Shown here in pieces: positions 1-9,790 of a stretch of 23,738 nucleotides of DNA. The notes beneath the pieces are model-generated. The model had not been told where the DNA came from, made no database searches, and saw only the letters and a program-made list of their open reading frames with translations. The translations under genes were made by a program, and so were the position numbers. Within the stretch, counting starts at the first letter, position 1. Each line of letters begins with the position of its first letter. The stretch is from positions 1,474-25,211 of the forward strand of contig JAAAIG010000582.1 of NCBI GenBank assembly GCA_015852425.1, read 5' to 3'. The stretch is from Gryganskiella cystojenkinii. Lineage: Eukaryota > Mortierellomycota > Mortierellomycetes > Mortierellales > Mortierellaceae.

Positions 1-280
1 CTTCATATCCCCGTTGTTTCGCCGCCTTACCTTTCTCAACGCCCCCACGTATCACCTCAGGCCAGATGCCCTTCACCCTTCTGCCGCCCTAAGATAGCCT
101 TTTGCCTGCTCACTCACTATTTTAATTTACTTTCGCCGCTCCATCGCGCTGGCTTTTCATTACACTCACCTTAACTACCACTCTTAATTGACTCAACGTA
201 ACCTATGCTCCGGTCCTCCTACGCTCGTGCTGGCACGCCACTCTGAGGTAGGGTTGTCGAATGTCGACTCGAGCAATTAG

Positions 281-311
281 CACGTGACTGGAAATACATA
301 TCATGACGTCA
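281..311. promoter_or_regulatory. Promoter elements: E-box CACGTGAC plus palindromic CRE TGACGTCA
   Basis: CACGTGAC lies at 281-288 and the perfect palindrome TGACGTCA at 304-311, about 113-143 bp upstream of the F-box ATG at 424. CACGTG is the site bound by bHLH factors (Cbf1 type) and TGACGTCA by ATF/CREB-type bZIP factors in fungi. The motifs are seen directly; their use here is inferred from position. The same CACGTGAC octamer occurs in the ORC1/F-box divergent promoter at 5068-5075. Confidence 0.45.
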
Positions 312-423
312 TAGAAAAAGATAAAAATCCTCTTTCCATTTCTCTTGGGGTACATTGATCTTACAATTTTTTGTAGCTCACACCATCTTTGATATATGAC
401 ATAGACCAGTCAGTAGTACCATC

Positions 424-1415
424 ATGAACGAATTGCCAGATGAATTACTTTACGAAGTCCTTGGTCATTTGGAAGTACTTGACACATTTAGATTGGCCAT
501 GGTTTGTAAGCGACTTAGGCTTGCATCTATGTTGATCACGGGTTCCAAGTTGGCTGATTTCACTTCACTCCCGGTGACGCTCAAGAATATCTTCCAGCTC
601 AGTGCTCTTTCGGCGGTTAACATGCGGATCCTCAGGCGGTACCGAGCAGTCGATATAAGCAGGACAGCCGTGACGGCCCATGATGTCTTGCGGCTCCTTC
701 GATGTGGTCTTACGGATATCACGATCCACCATTGCTTCAATATTGATATTCGGTCTCTTCTTACGCAACTCAGGGAATTCGGTGCAGAAATGCCGATGTG
801 AATGTCTCGTTTCATTTTGCGCGGGGCAGTATTCGCATGTGGATATTTCACCGGGCAGACTTGGTGCCGTATGCTGGGAACATCTGCATCTATGACGACA
901 GCGCTCCAAGTCCAAAGTACGATCTTTTGGTGAACATGCCTCCCAAAGAAGGGGAAAAACGCATTTGTCATGTATGCGGTTGCAACACAAAAGATGGCCC
1001 GTCTGGGGCTGGCAGATGCGATGATTGTGGGATGCCTACTTGTGCTGCCTGTGAGGTTGCTCACTGCAGCTATATCATTAGGGAGCATAGTTGTTGCACT
1101 GTCTGTTTCGAAAAGTACACTTGTTCAACATGCGGTGCGCGCGAGATCCAAGGTCATAACAATTCGTCATACAGAGGTGCAAAGATCGCTCAGTGTCGCT
1201 TCTGCCCTCGCCGTACCTGTCAAAATTGCCCTGGTCGTGTTGATCTATGCGTGGAATGCCGAGCTTGGCTATGTCCTGATTGTGCTTTAATCCATAACGG
1301 TGCACAGTGTGCCGCAATGGAGCAATATATTATATTGGATAGGTACATATGTGGCGATCCACCATCGTCTCCCAGACTTCAGTATCTCACCAGCAGGATC
1401 ATTACTCTTGAATAA
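424..1415 (+). CDS. F-box protein with cysteine-rich zinc-binding C-terminus (one frame break)
   Basis: The protein opens with an F-box at residues 2-35 (MNELPDELLYEVLGHLEVLD, then a V-C-K-R-L-R core), the SKP1-binding module of SCF ubiquitin ligases. A short LRR-like stretch follows. From about residue 175 there are some 23 Cys in repeated C-x2-C pairs (ICHVCGC, RCDDCG, TCAAC, TCSTC, QCRFC, LCVEC, LCPDC) with interspersed His, suggesting several zinc-binding knuckles. The type (RING/IBR-like or other) cannot be named. The frame changes between 747 and 801: frame 1 (424-801) gives the F-box half, frame 3 (open from 747 to 1415) the Cys-rich half. One missing base near 775-783 would join them into about 330 aa. 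A 5-bp insertion also fits, and no convincing GT-AG intron of normal size was found. AATAAA (1411-1416) overlaps the TAA stop. Substrate unknown. Confidence 0.75.
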
Positions 1416-1416
1416 A
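1411..1416 (+). terminator. Poly(A) signal overlapping the F-box stop codon
   Basis: AATAAA at 1411-1416 contains the TAA stop (1413-1415) of the F-box gene, implying a very short 3' UTR. The 380 bp between here and the ORC1 stop at 1797 hold no gene that I can support; the two genes are convergent. Confidence 0.5.
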
Positions 1417-1796
1417 AAAGCAATTGATTTTGCCTGCGCTGAGGTATCCTAATGCCATCTTCATGTCCTTTGCCCGCTGCGAATATCGTTCCAAGTGATT
1501 TTACTCGAGAGCTAATAACGTAGCCTAACCTTCCCGCCTTCTCACCTACCCCTTGTTCACCTTAACCATTATATTTTCGTTTTACACACCTTACTCGAAC
1601 CTGCCTGTCAGTCCTTGACAATTCCTTCTGTCCACGACAATGCCTCAGGTTTGTGGTCATCAAGGCTGTTGCCACATCATAAATCTCCATAACCTCCAAT
1701 TCCATCAAGCTGATGTGTCCCACAAACTGAAGGTCCATCTTTTTGGTTCTCATATGTTTCTAAGTTCTCTTCTTTTTATCATGATTTTTTGCTTAT

Positions 1797-4700
1797 CTAA
1801 TTAGGCCCAGTCGTGGTCGCTTCTGGCAAGCTCTCGACCAACCGTTTGAAGAACGAATCCGACCGCAACGCCATAATCACGTCCTCTTCCGTCACACTCA
1901 ATCGAACCCGTTGATAGATATCCTGTTTACCCGACTCGACCAATAAACACCGACAAGCGCCGAGACTGGCACAGATCGCCGAGAGATCACTCAGACTTGG
2001 TTGCCGCAAGTTATGGATCCTGCACAGGTATTGATGCACATTCGCAATCGTTGTAAACTCGTCCTCAGCGATACCCTTGACACGCAATCGACGGATCAAC
2101 GCAATCAAAAAGATTTTTTGATGTAAAGATGCAGATTGGACAAGTCGTACGTTCGGTGATGCAAACATCTCCTTGATCGCTTGGTCCACAATCCTGATCG
2201 TCACTTGATCGGGATCTGCAGGATCACCATGATCCGCAAATGGATTCAACGCCATGGCCTTTCGGCGTTCTTCCTCCTTTCGAACCGCATTCGCCTCCAC
2301 AATTTCGACAGCACGTCTAAAAACCATGAAGACGAGAAATTATGATGAATACGAGTACACAACCTGAATGAAAATTGCAGACAATCACGCAAGAGGAGGC
2401 ATACTGTTTCTTACCGGCAAATGTCAAGAGCACGTCGAGCATCTCCAGAGACAGCACCAACTTTACGTGCCGCAAACTCGATCGCCTCCTTCCTGAATGC
2501 CCGAATCCCGACTAACCGAGACTCGACAATGGTCGCAAGCTGTTTATGATCATAGGCCTTGAAACTGATTCGAGTGAGTCCTGTTGGAAACAAGGGCGCA
2601 AAAATGATTGTCGTATTAGAATGGAGATCCAAGGCAAGTTTTGTAACGGGTATATATATATGAAGGGCACGTTCAAAAGCATTGCTGTAAAAATAAAAAA
2701 TAAAAATAAAAAATTACCAAGACGACTGACAATCTTGTTGGACAACATGCGATCCGGCAAATCCATCGTGTTAGCGACCGCAACAACAATCAATCGCGAG
2801 TGCATCCAGGTCGGCCATTCGAAAAAGTTGTACATGACCGTTTGTTTTCCTGTCACCAAGAGGTCGAGTTCATCCAATAGGACCACGCTAATGATGCAAA
2901 ATCAAAAATATAAAGCAAAGGAAGGAAATTAGCTCCCGTTCTTTCTCACTCTCATGGTTCGTAGTACACATAAAATATATTGAAAGTTGTCCTCTTACAC
3001 AGGGAGACGCTGGGGTCCCGGAGTACTGAATCGTTTTTCCAAAAGCTGAAGAGCATGGTTGGCAGTGACTTTTTGATCCGTAAGCGCCATCCATAGCAAG
3101 ACATAGGCATAAGATGGTTCCGTGACTTTCATGCCGTTGATCTCTACAAACTGAAAAGGTGAAATCTCCTATGATGTTCAAGCCAAGCAAAACGGACAAA
3201 AACATTAGAACCTCCACAATTGTTCCAGTGATCATTGTCCTTCTTGAAGCCATATCGGATACGCTCTAAAAATATATTTACCCCTTCTTCTGCTTTTGCT
3301 TGCAAAGATCGGATCACCTCGTTGACAGTTGCAGTTTTTCCTGTTCCTGGTGTTCCAGCAATAACTATTTTTCAAAAAAAAAAAAAGTCGAGGAGTTTGC
3401 ATCAGAAGTATTTGTAACTCGTTGGACTTTTCACACAAACATTCAACGGGCGAACTCTTGATTTCACCGACGTACATATACTGCTTCCAGTACTATCCTG
3501 GATAGCGCTCTCTAGATGCTCTTCGATCTCCATGAACTCATCTTCTCGACAGGGTAGGGTATCTGGTACAGCCTTGACGTGCAATCGGTCCCGAGCATGC
3601 TCGAATTCTGTCTGAGGTACGACTGCAGAGACGGCTCTTTGAGTCGTTGGTATATGTGTGACGAGCGCCCTAATAGCAGACGCCGGATGAAACGTTTTGG
3701 GCTCAGGCGTTAGTTAAATACCCTCCTGCCATTCGCGATGATTAATGCTGATGCCGAGTCCTGCAAGCCCCAACTTTTTAAAAAACATCAGGTGGTACAT
3801 CCTTACTTGCTTCTCCTGGGGACAACCGTCTTTTCATCGGCCTTACGCTTTTTGGGCGATACCGGTGCAGCCTTTTTCCGTTTTGCAGGCGTCTTTTTTT
3901 TCTCAAAATCATTGTCCTCGCTCTCCTCGCTCTCCGCATCTGATTCCTAAATATATGGGACATCATAAAGGATCAAGGGTCAGCCATGGAGAAGACGTTG
4001 AAATAGTCAACATCCTGAATACAAATCCGTGAGGGGTATGGCAAAAACAACATACTGATTCGGACGACTCTGCCTCATGTTCAGATGCACTCTCGGAATC
4101 TTGACCACGTTTCCGTTGTTTTGCAGGTTGACGACCCTTTGTTCCTGACGATTTTTCCGTTGATGTTGCTGGTGTCGCTTTCGATGACGTAGATGATCCA
4201 ACCTTGGGCTTGGTCGGCTCCTTGGCTGGTTCCATATAGTTCATCATGGCCTCGTTGCCTTTCCACTCGATTGAGGAATAACCAGTCATCCTGCGGACAT
4301 AACCCCGACAGAACCAGAACCGGCTCTGCTCATTCGGCTTTAGGACGACTTCCTTGTTCCCGAATTTCTTGCGCCAATCCTCGACACTCAAGACCGTGCA
4401 TTTTCCGACCACAGTATCGAGTTCGTTTTTGTCATCGTCCAAAGAATAAACAATTTCGCCCTGTTCCAACCGATCCGGGAAGTTGCCCTTTTTTTGGAAT
4501 CGTCTCAGTTTGTTGATATCCTCGACTTGATGGAACCATCGGAAATTGCCCTGTTGTTCACCCTTTTCGGTCTCCCAGAGGGACAGGATCTGGGCCACAT
4601 GCGGATGTTCGAGTTTGCGCGAGTATTGTTCGTTTTCGAGAAGGACAACATCTCCGAGATTATAATCGACGCCACCCTTACGAAAGCCTGCATAGTATGG

Positions 4701-4970
4701 GATATTTGAGAGTCCAGAACCACGGGTGGCCCTCCGACTGGACTTTGTATTGGATGATGTTGATGTGCTGTCGTCCTTTTCCGGTTCTTGGTTATCCTCA
4801 GTGGCGGATGATCGAGTCCGTTTGAGAAATGTGTCTTTGTTCAGGGGTTCACCGAGCCATTCGATGGATTCATCAGAGTCAGAATCCGAGTCTGGGTAGA
4901 GGGCATCCCTTGCTTCCTTCTTGCGCGCGTTCTCGAGCCGTTTTTTGACGCGTTGAGCGGTGGAGACCAT
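1797..4970 (-). CDS. ORC1: Origin recognition complex subunit 1
   Basis: Large subunit of the origin recognition complex, which binds replication origins and, with Cdc6, loads MCM2-7. Eight exons, read on the minus strand: 4970-4056, 3946-3807, 3669-3476, 3364-3282, 3168-2999, 2887-2718, 2580-2415, 2316-1797. All seven introns (98-137 nt) are GT-AG, phases agree, and the CDS is 2358 nt (785 aa). The BAH domain spans about residues 93-236 and is followed by an acidic/basic Ser-rich linker. The AAA+ domain has Walker A GTPGTGKT (about 420-427), Walker B VVLLDELD (about 502-509), sensor 1 in VANTMD, an SRLG motif and sensor 2 GDARRAL. A winged-helix domain fills the last 170 residues. Exon 5 is started at 3168 because that acceptor gives [13 protein letters not shown], the expected ORC1 pattern; the next AG would lose six residues. 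BAH plus AAA+ separates ORC1 from CDC6. Confidence 0.95.
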
Positions 4971-5067
4971 GGTTTGATCCAGCTGTGATTTGAATGGTTA
5001 AAAGGAACAACGATGTGTTCTGTGTGATTAATCGCCTTCCTGTTGCCACCATTTGACAAGAAAATTG

Positions 5068-5075
5068 CACGTGAC
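5068..5075. promoter_or_regulatory. CACGTGAC element in the divergent ORC1/F-box promoter
   Basis: Only 310 bp separate the ORC1 ATG (4970, minus) from the F-box ATG (5281, plus), so both genes must share promoter DNA. CACGTGAC sits 98 bp upstream of ORC1 and about 206 bp upstream of the F-box gene. I saw no perfect MCB (ACGCGT) site, although ORC1 is a cell-cycle gene. Confidence 0.4.
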
Positions 5076-5280
5076 ATCATTAAATATGTGACTGCTTAAC
5101 TGACCTTCCGCTCTCTCCAGGAACCAAAAACGTGGTGGCAACGAGAACACGCCTCTTTTTTGGAGTTTAGGGGAAAGGGTGATTTTACTTCACTTTCTGT
5201 TCTTCATTACATTCAAAATATCTTTCATTCCTTCACTTTCTATCCTCATTCGGACCCATCTCAATTCGCCACACGTACCG

Positions 5281-8165
5281 ATGTCTCTTCGTGGATGGTT
5301 CCGTTCATCCCTCTCTGGAACTTCACCTCAACACAGGAACACACATGTAACATCAAACAATGCAGCAATGTTCCTCGGTTCTCCACAGGCACCACCCATC
5401 ACGACAACAACAGCAACAGCAACACCGCCACCAACAACAATCTCAGCTGGGACAATCTCACCTGGAACAACCCTGTCATTCTTTGCAACAGCAGCCCTTG
5501 CCGTACCCGAGATTCTCGAAAGCATCCTTCTCTATCTAGACCAACCCACACTCCGCAACAATATCCAGTTCGTCTGCAGAGACTGGTACCTGTCCTCGAA
5601 ACACTTTCTCCAACGTGAACTTGTCTACGACTTTACTGTCGGTCCGAAAAACAGAGCCGTACTTGCCATTCCTTGGGCCCGCAGTACAACCACTAACACA
5701 ACTTTCACTTCGTCGTCTTCTCTTCCGTCTCTTTCATCACCGGCCAGGGGTGGTGGTGGCGGTGACGAGTCTGACGCGACCTTGGCTTTTGCTTCCATGC
5801 TGATTGACCCAAACTTGGACGATGGACTCCGCAAAGCTGAAAGCTTTTGTATCATCCTTAATCCCGATGAATCTGATGAATCTCTCTTCTATCAATACTG
5901 GCACAGACTTGCACTGATACTTCAGACCCGATTCATAGCCCGACTCTCACCCTCACCTCCTTACTTCACCAACAACAGCAATAGCAGCAGCAGCAGCAGC
6001 AGTGGACAACCAAAAGAACAGCAGGTGCCCTATTTTCAACATCCTCACCCTCATCTTCAACAAGTCATTATCTTGGGTGAGGCACCCTCGATTCGAACTC
6101 AATGACACTTCACCTCCACTATGTCCTCCCCACCTTTGCGACTTCAAACGTGACCACATTAAGGATATCGATCTCTGACAGAGTCGTCACCATGAGCCTC
6201 GATGCGTTTCTTCAAGACTTTCCCCATCTTGAGGTCTTGTCCTTCAAAATCGGACCCGCTGCCGGTCTCACTAAACTCTTTGATCTCGGACCGCGAAGGG
6301 ATGGTCGTCTCTACACGTCCATGACCGACATCAATGTTGTCGATCTTCTCACCCCGTTATGGTCCCACAACCTCACCAAACAACTCGACCGACAAAACTT
6401 CGTTCCGTCAGACTCGAGCATGTCACCCTTGGCAAAGGAATCCCCGAGCTAGTGTTTCTCAAATGTCGAATCGAATCGGGAGTCGAATTTTTCCTTACAT
6501 GCGATTACTACAGAAAATCGTCGAATCGAATCCGAATCGAATCGAATATTCGTCGAATTTGAGAAACACTGCCCCGAGCGGATCATTGAACTCTCGCCTC
6601 GACTGCGTCATTTTCATCTTTACAACATCAGCAGTGAGAGCTTTCAAACAAACCCGGGACCTTCTACCGCGACCTCTGACTTGATTCAATGTCTAGCCAC
6701 CCACCCTCATCTAGATGATCTACAAACGTTTTCGTTCACGATACAGGAACCCTTACAACTAACCCGACGAGATCTCCAGGACTTTGGATCGCGATTTGGA
6801 ACACTGTTACGGGAATGGTCTTGCAAGATCGCAGATCTCTCAGTTTTGGTTTCTCTTCTACACCAACGAGGTGCTAGAACTCTGCCCTGGAAATCAACAG
6901 CCCTGTTACCGATGCGAACCAATTTCGTGACCCATCTGACGTTGTATCGAGAACAGGCCTACGGAGGGGACCTGATCCCGATCGGACCTACGTTACACCA
7001 GTTCTTGTGTGCCGCGCCACTATTGGAATCTCTAGAAGCTCGGTTCATTCAGTTCGCGGTCGAGGATCTTGATATCTATGGTCAGTTCTTTCGACAAGTC
7101 CCCGCTCCAACTCCAACAAGACACGAAACGGCCAAGGACGATGCTACAGGTCCGAGCATGGCCGCAACAGGAGCCACAAACTGGGTCAATAAACCCAAGG
7201 ACGTCTGGGTCTGTAATCGACTCCAACGACTCTGCCTCGGGTTTTACTCCAGAACTATAGCCCGAAAGGAACTAGCCTCGGATCGTGCAAAGCTCCAAGA
7301 CGATCCCGTCATTGCTCGTTTGATCTTTGGGTACCTGACCCGGTTCACACCGTCGTTGACATATGTCGAGATCCAAGTCGGCGCCAGAGACATGAACATG
7401 TGCCGAGGGTTTCCGATCCTCTCTCGGTTTCAAAAAATTCAAAAGATGTGTATTTATCTCTTGGCTGAGGTACCGGTCCAGACCTCGGAGGTCGAGCTGA
7501 AATGGATCAAGGTCGGTGGTCTCGCGTCCTTGTCGGAAGTTCGTCCATCCATGCGCTCAACCTTTTCTGAAAAGACTATTTCACACGAGGAAACGACATC
7601 TAGGACGAGGACCCCAGCTGTTCTCGCTACCGCCAAAGTCACCAAAAACGGCTCCACCTTCACTCAACACGAGCCGGGCTGTGTCCTGTCGGGTAAATGG
7701 AGTTGGGGCGAAAGGGAACTGGTCGGGGATCATGGGGACGATCGAGAATTTGTATTCGTGCCCTATTCCACAACCACAATGATCAGAACTACGGACCTTG
7801 CTCACTCCTCTGCAACGATTACTACTTGGAACCCTGATTGGGCTCGGATCGGCACACTTGAGGACATGACCGCAGCCGTGGACGAAATCCGCCTCTTTGA
7901 TCAAGAGATGATTCTCAAACATAGTCAACAAAACCTCAAACAGGAGCAACAGCAAAAACGACCGTCACCACCGTCAAAAAAGACAAGTCGTTGGTTTGGG
8001 TCGCAATCTCTGAAACCCGTTCCAGTTCAACCGATTGGGCTTCGATGGCCAAATCTCAAGGGAGTGTGTATCATAGATGTTGATAATCGAGTCCCGCTGC
8101 TTCCCCACAAAGTCCAGGACCTCGCAGGGCTGACTCGATGGAAAAATCAGTTTCGGTTCTTTTAA
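5281..8165 (+). CDS. Large F-box/LRR-like protein, interrupted by a MITE and two frame breaks
   Basis: Probable SCF substrate adaptor. ATG at 5281 is the first in frame; upstream codons are UTR. A Pro/Thr/Ser-rich N-terminus precedes an F-box at about residues 73-112 (PEILESILLYLD, then FVCRDWY). There is a Ser run encoded by an (AGC)6 microsatellite (5983-6000), followed by LRR-like segments (NVTTLRIS, FPHLEVLSF, LRSVRLEHVTL, LRHFHLYN, LDDLQTFSF). The frame moves from 1 to 3 near 6079-6083 (GG run), from 3 to 2 near 6394-6397 (AAAA run), and from 2 back to 3 across the MITE at 6450-6571. One extra base at each of the first two sites, and removal of element plus one target duplication, gives 2757 nt (918 aa). 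A 107-nt intron at 6077-6183 is formally possible for the first break but would delete good LRR-like sequence. Stop TAA 8163-8165; AATAAA at 8244-8249. Either a living gene with assembly errors and a spliced MITE, or a pseudogene. Confidence 0.7.
5983..6000 (+). repeat. (AGC)6 microsatellite inside the F-box CDS
   Basis: Six perfect AGC units encode a Ser run in a disordered linker between the F-box and the LRR-like part. Length polymorphism in whole codons would be tolerated. Confidence 0.8.
6450..6571. mobile_element. 122-bp hAT-type MITE with 8-bp target-site duplication
   Basis: The left end reads TAGTGTTTCTCAAAT and the right end is its complement, ATTTGAGAAACACTG: 14 perfect inverted bases after a first-base T/C mismatch. 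The element is flanked by a perfect direct repeat CCCCGAGC (6442-6449 and 6572-6579). An 8-bp duplication with termini close to (C/T)AGTG is the signature of the hAT superfamily. The interior is built of TCGAATC-like units and carries no ORF, so it is non-autonomous. Taking out the element and one duplication copy joins GGAATCCCCGAG to CGGATCATTGAA in frame, showing the insertion was into a coding exon. Confidence 0.92.
6452..6578 (+). other. Putative MITE-derived intron (introner candidate)
   Basis: GT at 6452-6453 lies in the left terminal repeat and AG at 6577-6578 in the right target duplication. The enclosed 127 nt is phase 0 and its removal leaves CCC GAG CTA CGG ATC, restoring the downstream frame with one added Leu codon. 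The length falls inside the 94-137 nt range of the ten other introns modelled here. The donor GTGTTT is weak, the 3' end lacks a good pyrimidine tract, and the only branch-like TTACTAC is about 70 nt from the AG. Splicing is a hypothesis. Confidence 0.4.
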
Positions 8166-8446
8166 AGTCACTCTATTTATCACACCAAAAACTTTCGAGC
8201 AGACACGTTCTCTAATGAGGTCTATAATGACAAGGAGGTACCCAATAAATGCTGCGCTGTCTGCTGCAAACTGTTATATCCCGAGGACTACTTCAAGCTA
8301 TGGAGGGTCCACATCTCATGTTTATCAATCTAAGTCTACGTTTCCCAGCCTCCATTTATTATCCCGTTTGTCAATTGGGTTTGCATTTTATTGGATCAAT
8401 TCTGCATTCATCCAAATCTTTGCATTGTCAGCTCTGTCAAATTTGA
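8166..8446 (+). pseudogene. Cysteine-rich open-frame remnant directly after the F-box stop
   Basis: The same frame as the F-box C-terminus stays open for 55 codons after the TAA, to 8331. It encodes a Cys cluster (NKCCAVCCKLLYPEDYF). Frame 2 then continues with further C-x2-C (HCQLCQI) to 8446. The frame change is again equivalent to one missing base. It has no start of its own and I do not recognise the family; a decayed zinc-binding or transposon-derived fragment is possible, as is chance. Confidence 0.22.
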
Positions 8447-9607
8447 ATTCCCAAGGTCAAATTCTGCAAGAAGGGTATAACACAGTTTATTTTTGAGCTA
8501 TCAACCTTGTCCAAACCAGATGAAGGCAAGGTGTGAAGAGGGAGGTGAACGAGAAAAAAGGACGCCGAGGGGTAGTTAACCAAGGTCTCAACCTAGAAGC
8601 AAACAAAAGGCAAATTTTGTGCAGCCTTACAGAATCGAAAATGATAATCTCACTCCCGGAGTGAACTGCTCATTCTTACGAGGGTAAGAAGAGTGAGAAC
8701 AAGACCCCTTTCATAGTAAACGGACAAGTTGACACAGGGCGTAGGATACCTATTGACACCCGTGTGAAAGGGCCTGAGTTCATTCCTGGGCTCATTCTTG
8801 TCAACATATCTGCGTCTCCAAGTAAGAACTCTCTAGAGTGCTGTTGAGCCTGTGTATGTCATGTCATCGCCGATTTAGTTTAGTCTGAAGTAGGAGCAAC
8901 CTTGACTGAAAATACTTTGATATGTGCATAAATCCTCCTCTACTTGTGTGTTTGGGCAGTAATAGTGTCAAGTACAAACGTGGCACATCAGATCGCATTG
9001 GAGATCATTGGTAACGAGTTTGTTCCAGGGCAGCCAGAGTCTACTAATATAAACTGACACTTCCAACTGCAAGTGGAGCGCTCTTATTGGTAATTTTGGT
9101 TCTTGGGTGCAAAGAAGTACTATCTTTCGTATATTACGTGCCCTCTGCTAATCCCAGCAGTATCCTCAATGACACTCGAACAAGCGAACCTGCTAAATTT
9201 TGATGTTGATGAAAAAAAAAAAGAATACAAAAAAAAAAAAAGAGTCTGCAGAAACCTGTGTAGAGAGGGAGTGATCTCACTGCCCAAATAAGGTTATGTT
9301 TTCACGGCTACCGTCATACTAGACATCTTCCGTCGGATGTCGGCTTATCCATTTACTAAGTAAAGGCTTTCTATATCACTCTTCTCGCTGGGACGTCAAA
9401 ATGAGCTTCTCACAGGGGATGTGGGATTATCTCGCTCCTACAGAATCGATCACCGAATCAAATGACAGACGGGCTCACGCCCAGATTTGTGGAACAATGG
9501 GGCGAATATTCCCGTTCTACAAATCTTGGCGCCAATGTCCGTATTGGGCGGAGAGTCGAGGTCTTGGCAGAAAGTGGCGCAATTATGTGTATAGAAGGAA
9601 CCGGATG
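8447..9607. other. Intergenic region with imperfect palindromes, no supported gene
   Basis: No credible ORF. CACTCC C GGAGTG forms a tight palindrome at 8651-8663. GAACAAGACCCCTTTCA (8697-8713) faces TGAAAGGGCCTGAGTTC (8765-8781) as an imperfect inverted repeat. A-rich runs occur at 9211-9242. A stronger inverted repeat at 9478-9531 is listed separately. Confidence 0.5.
9478..9531. repeat. 18-bp inverted repeat upstream of the beta-lactamase-like gene
   Basis: CGCCCAGATTTGTGGAAC (9478-9495) and GTTCTACAAATCTTGGCG (9514-9531) pair at 16 of 18 positions around an 18-nt spacer. The repeat lies about 80 bp upstream of the TATA box at 9608. It could be an extended binding site for a dimeric regulator, a cruciform, or a small-element remnant. 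Confidence 0.6.
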
Positions 9608-9680
9608 TATAAAAGACATCGCTCTTCTTTTTTCTTTATTTTCTTTTCTTTTCTTCTTTTCTTCTTTATCTTCTTCCCAG
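9608..9680 (+). promoter_or_regulatory. TATA box followed by a CT-rich tract
   Basis: TATAAAAG at 9608-9615 is followed by an almost pure C/T stretch (about 9622-9680), then the ATG at 9791. A TATA box with a pyrimidine-rich initiator region is typical of well-expressed fungal genes; a transcription start near 9640-9680 is inferred. Confidence 0.55.
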
Positions 9681-9790
9681 CAGCAAAACCCATTTTCACT
9701 CCACTCCATCCCATTCATCGATCCATCGATCCATCTCGAAAGGTGCTTCTTTGTCAATAACTTTCTCTCGATCCAATACACACCAAAAAT

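Noticed and set aside
465..1088. 207-aa minus-strand ORF across the first F-box gene
   Set aside because: Antisense shadow of the F-box/Cys-rich reading frames, with no domain of its own.
3151..3168. Alternative ORC1 exon 5 acceptor at 3151 (TTTTCAG)
   Set aside because: It is a better pyrimidine-tract acceptor but drops six residues (EISPFQ) that fit the ORC1 pattern before VEINGMK; the acceptor ending at 3169 was preferred.
5179..5280. Longer N-terminus for the large F-box protein
   Set aside because: The upstream in-frame part begins with GTG, which is not a normal start in fungal nuclear genes; the first ATG is 5281.
6077..6183. A 107-nt intron to explain the first frame change in the large F-box gene
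   Set aside because: GTGAGG is a fair donor and the frame would close, but the acceptor would have to skip the nearer CAG, and the removed sequence reads as good LRR (NVTTLRIS). A one-base error is simpler.
6450..6571. Mobilisation of the MITE by the hAT transposase at the right edge
   Set aside because: Both are hAT-type, but no matching terminal repeat (AGTGTTTCTCAAA) was found near the transposase, so no family link can be claimed.
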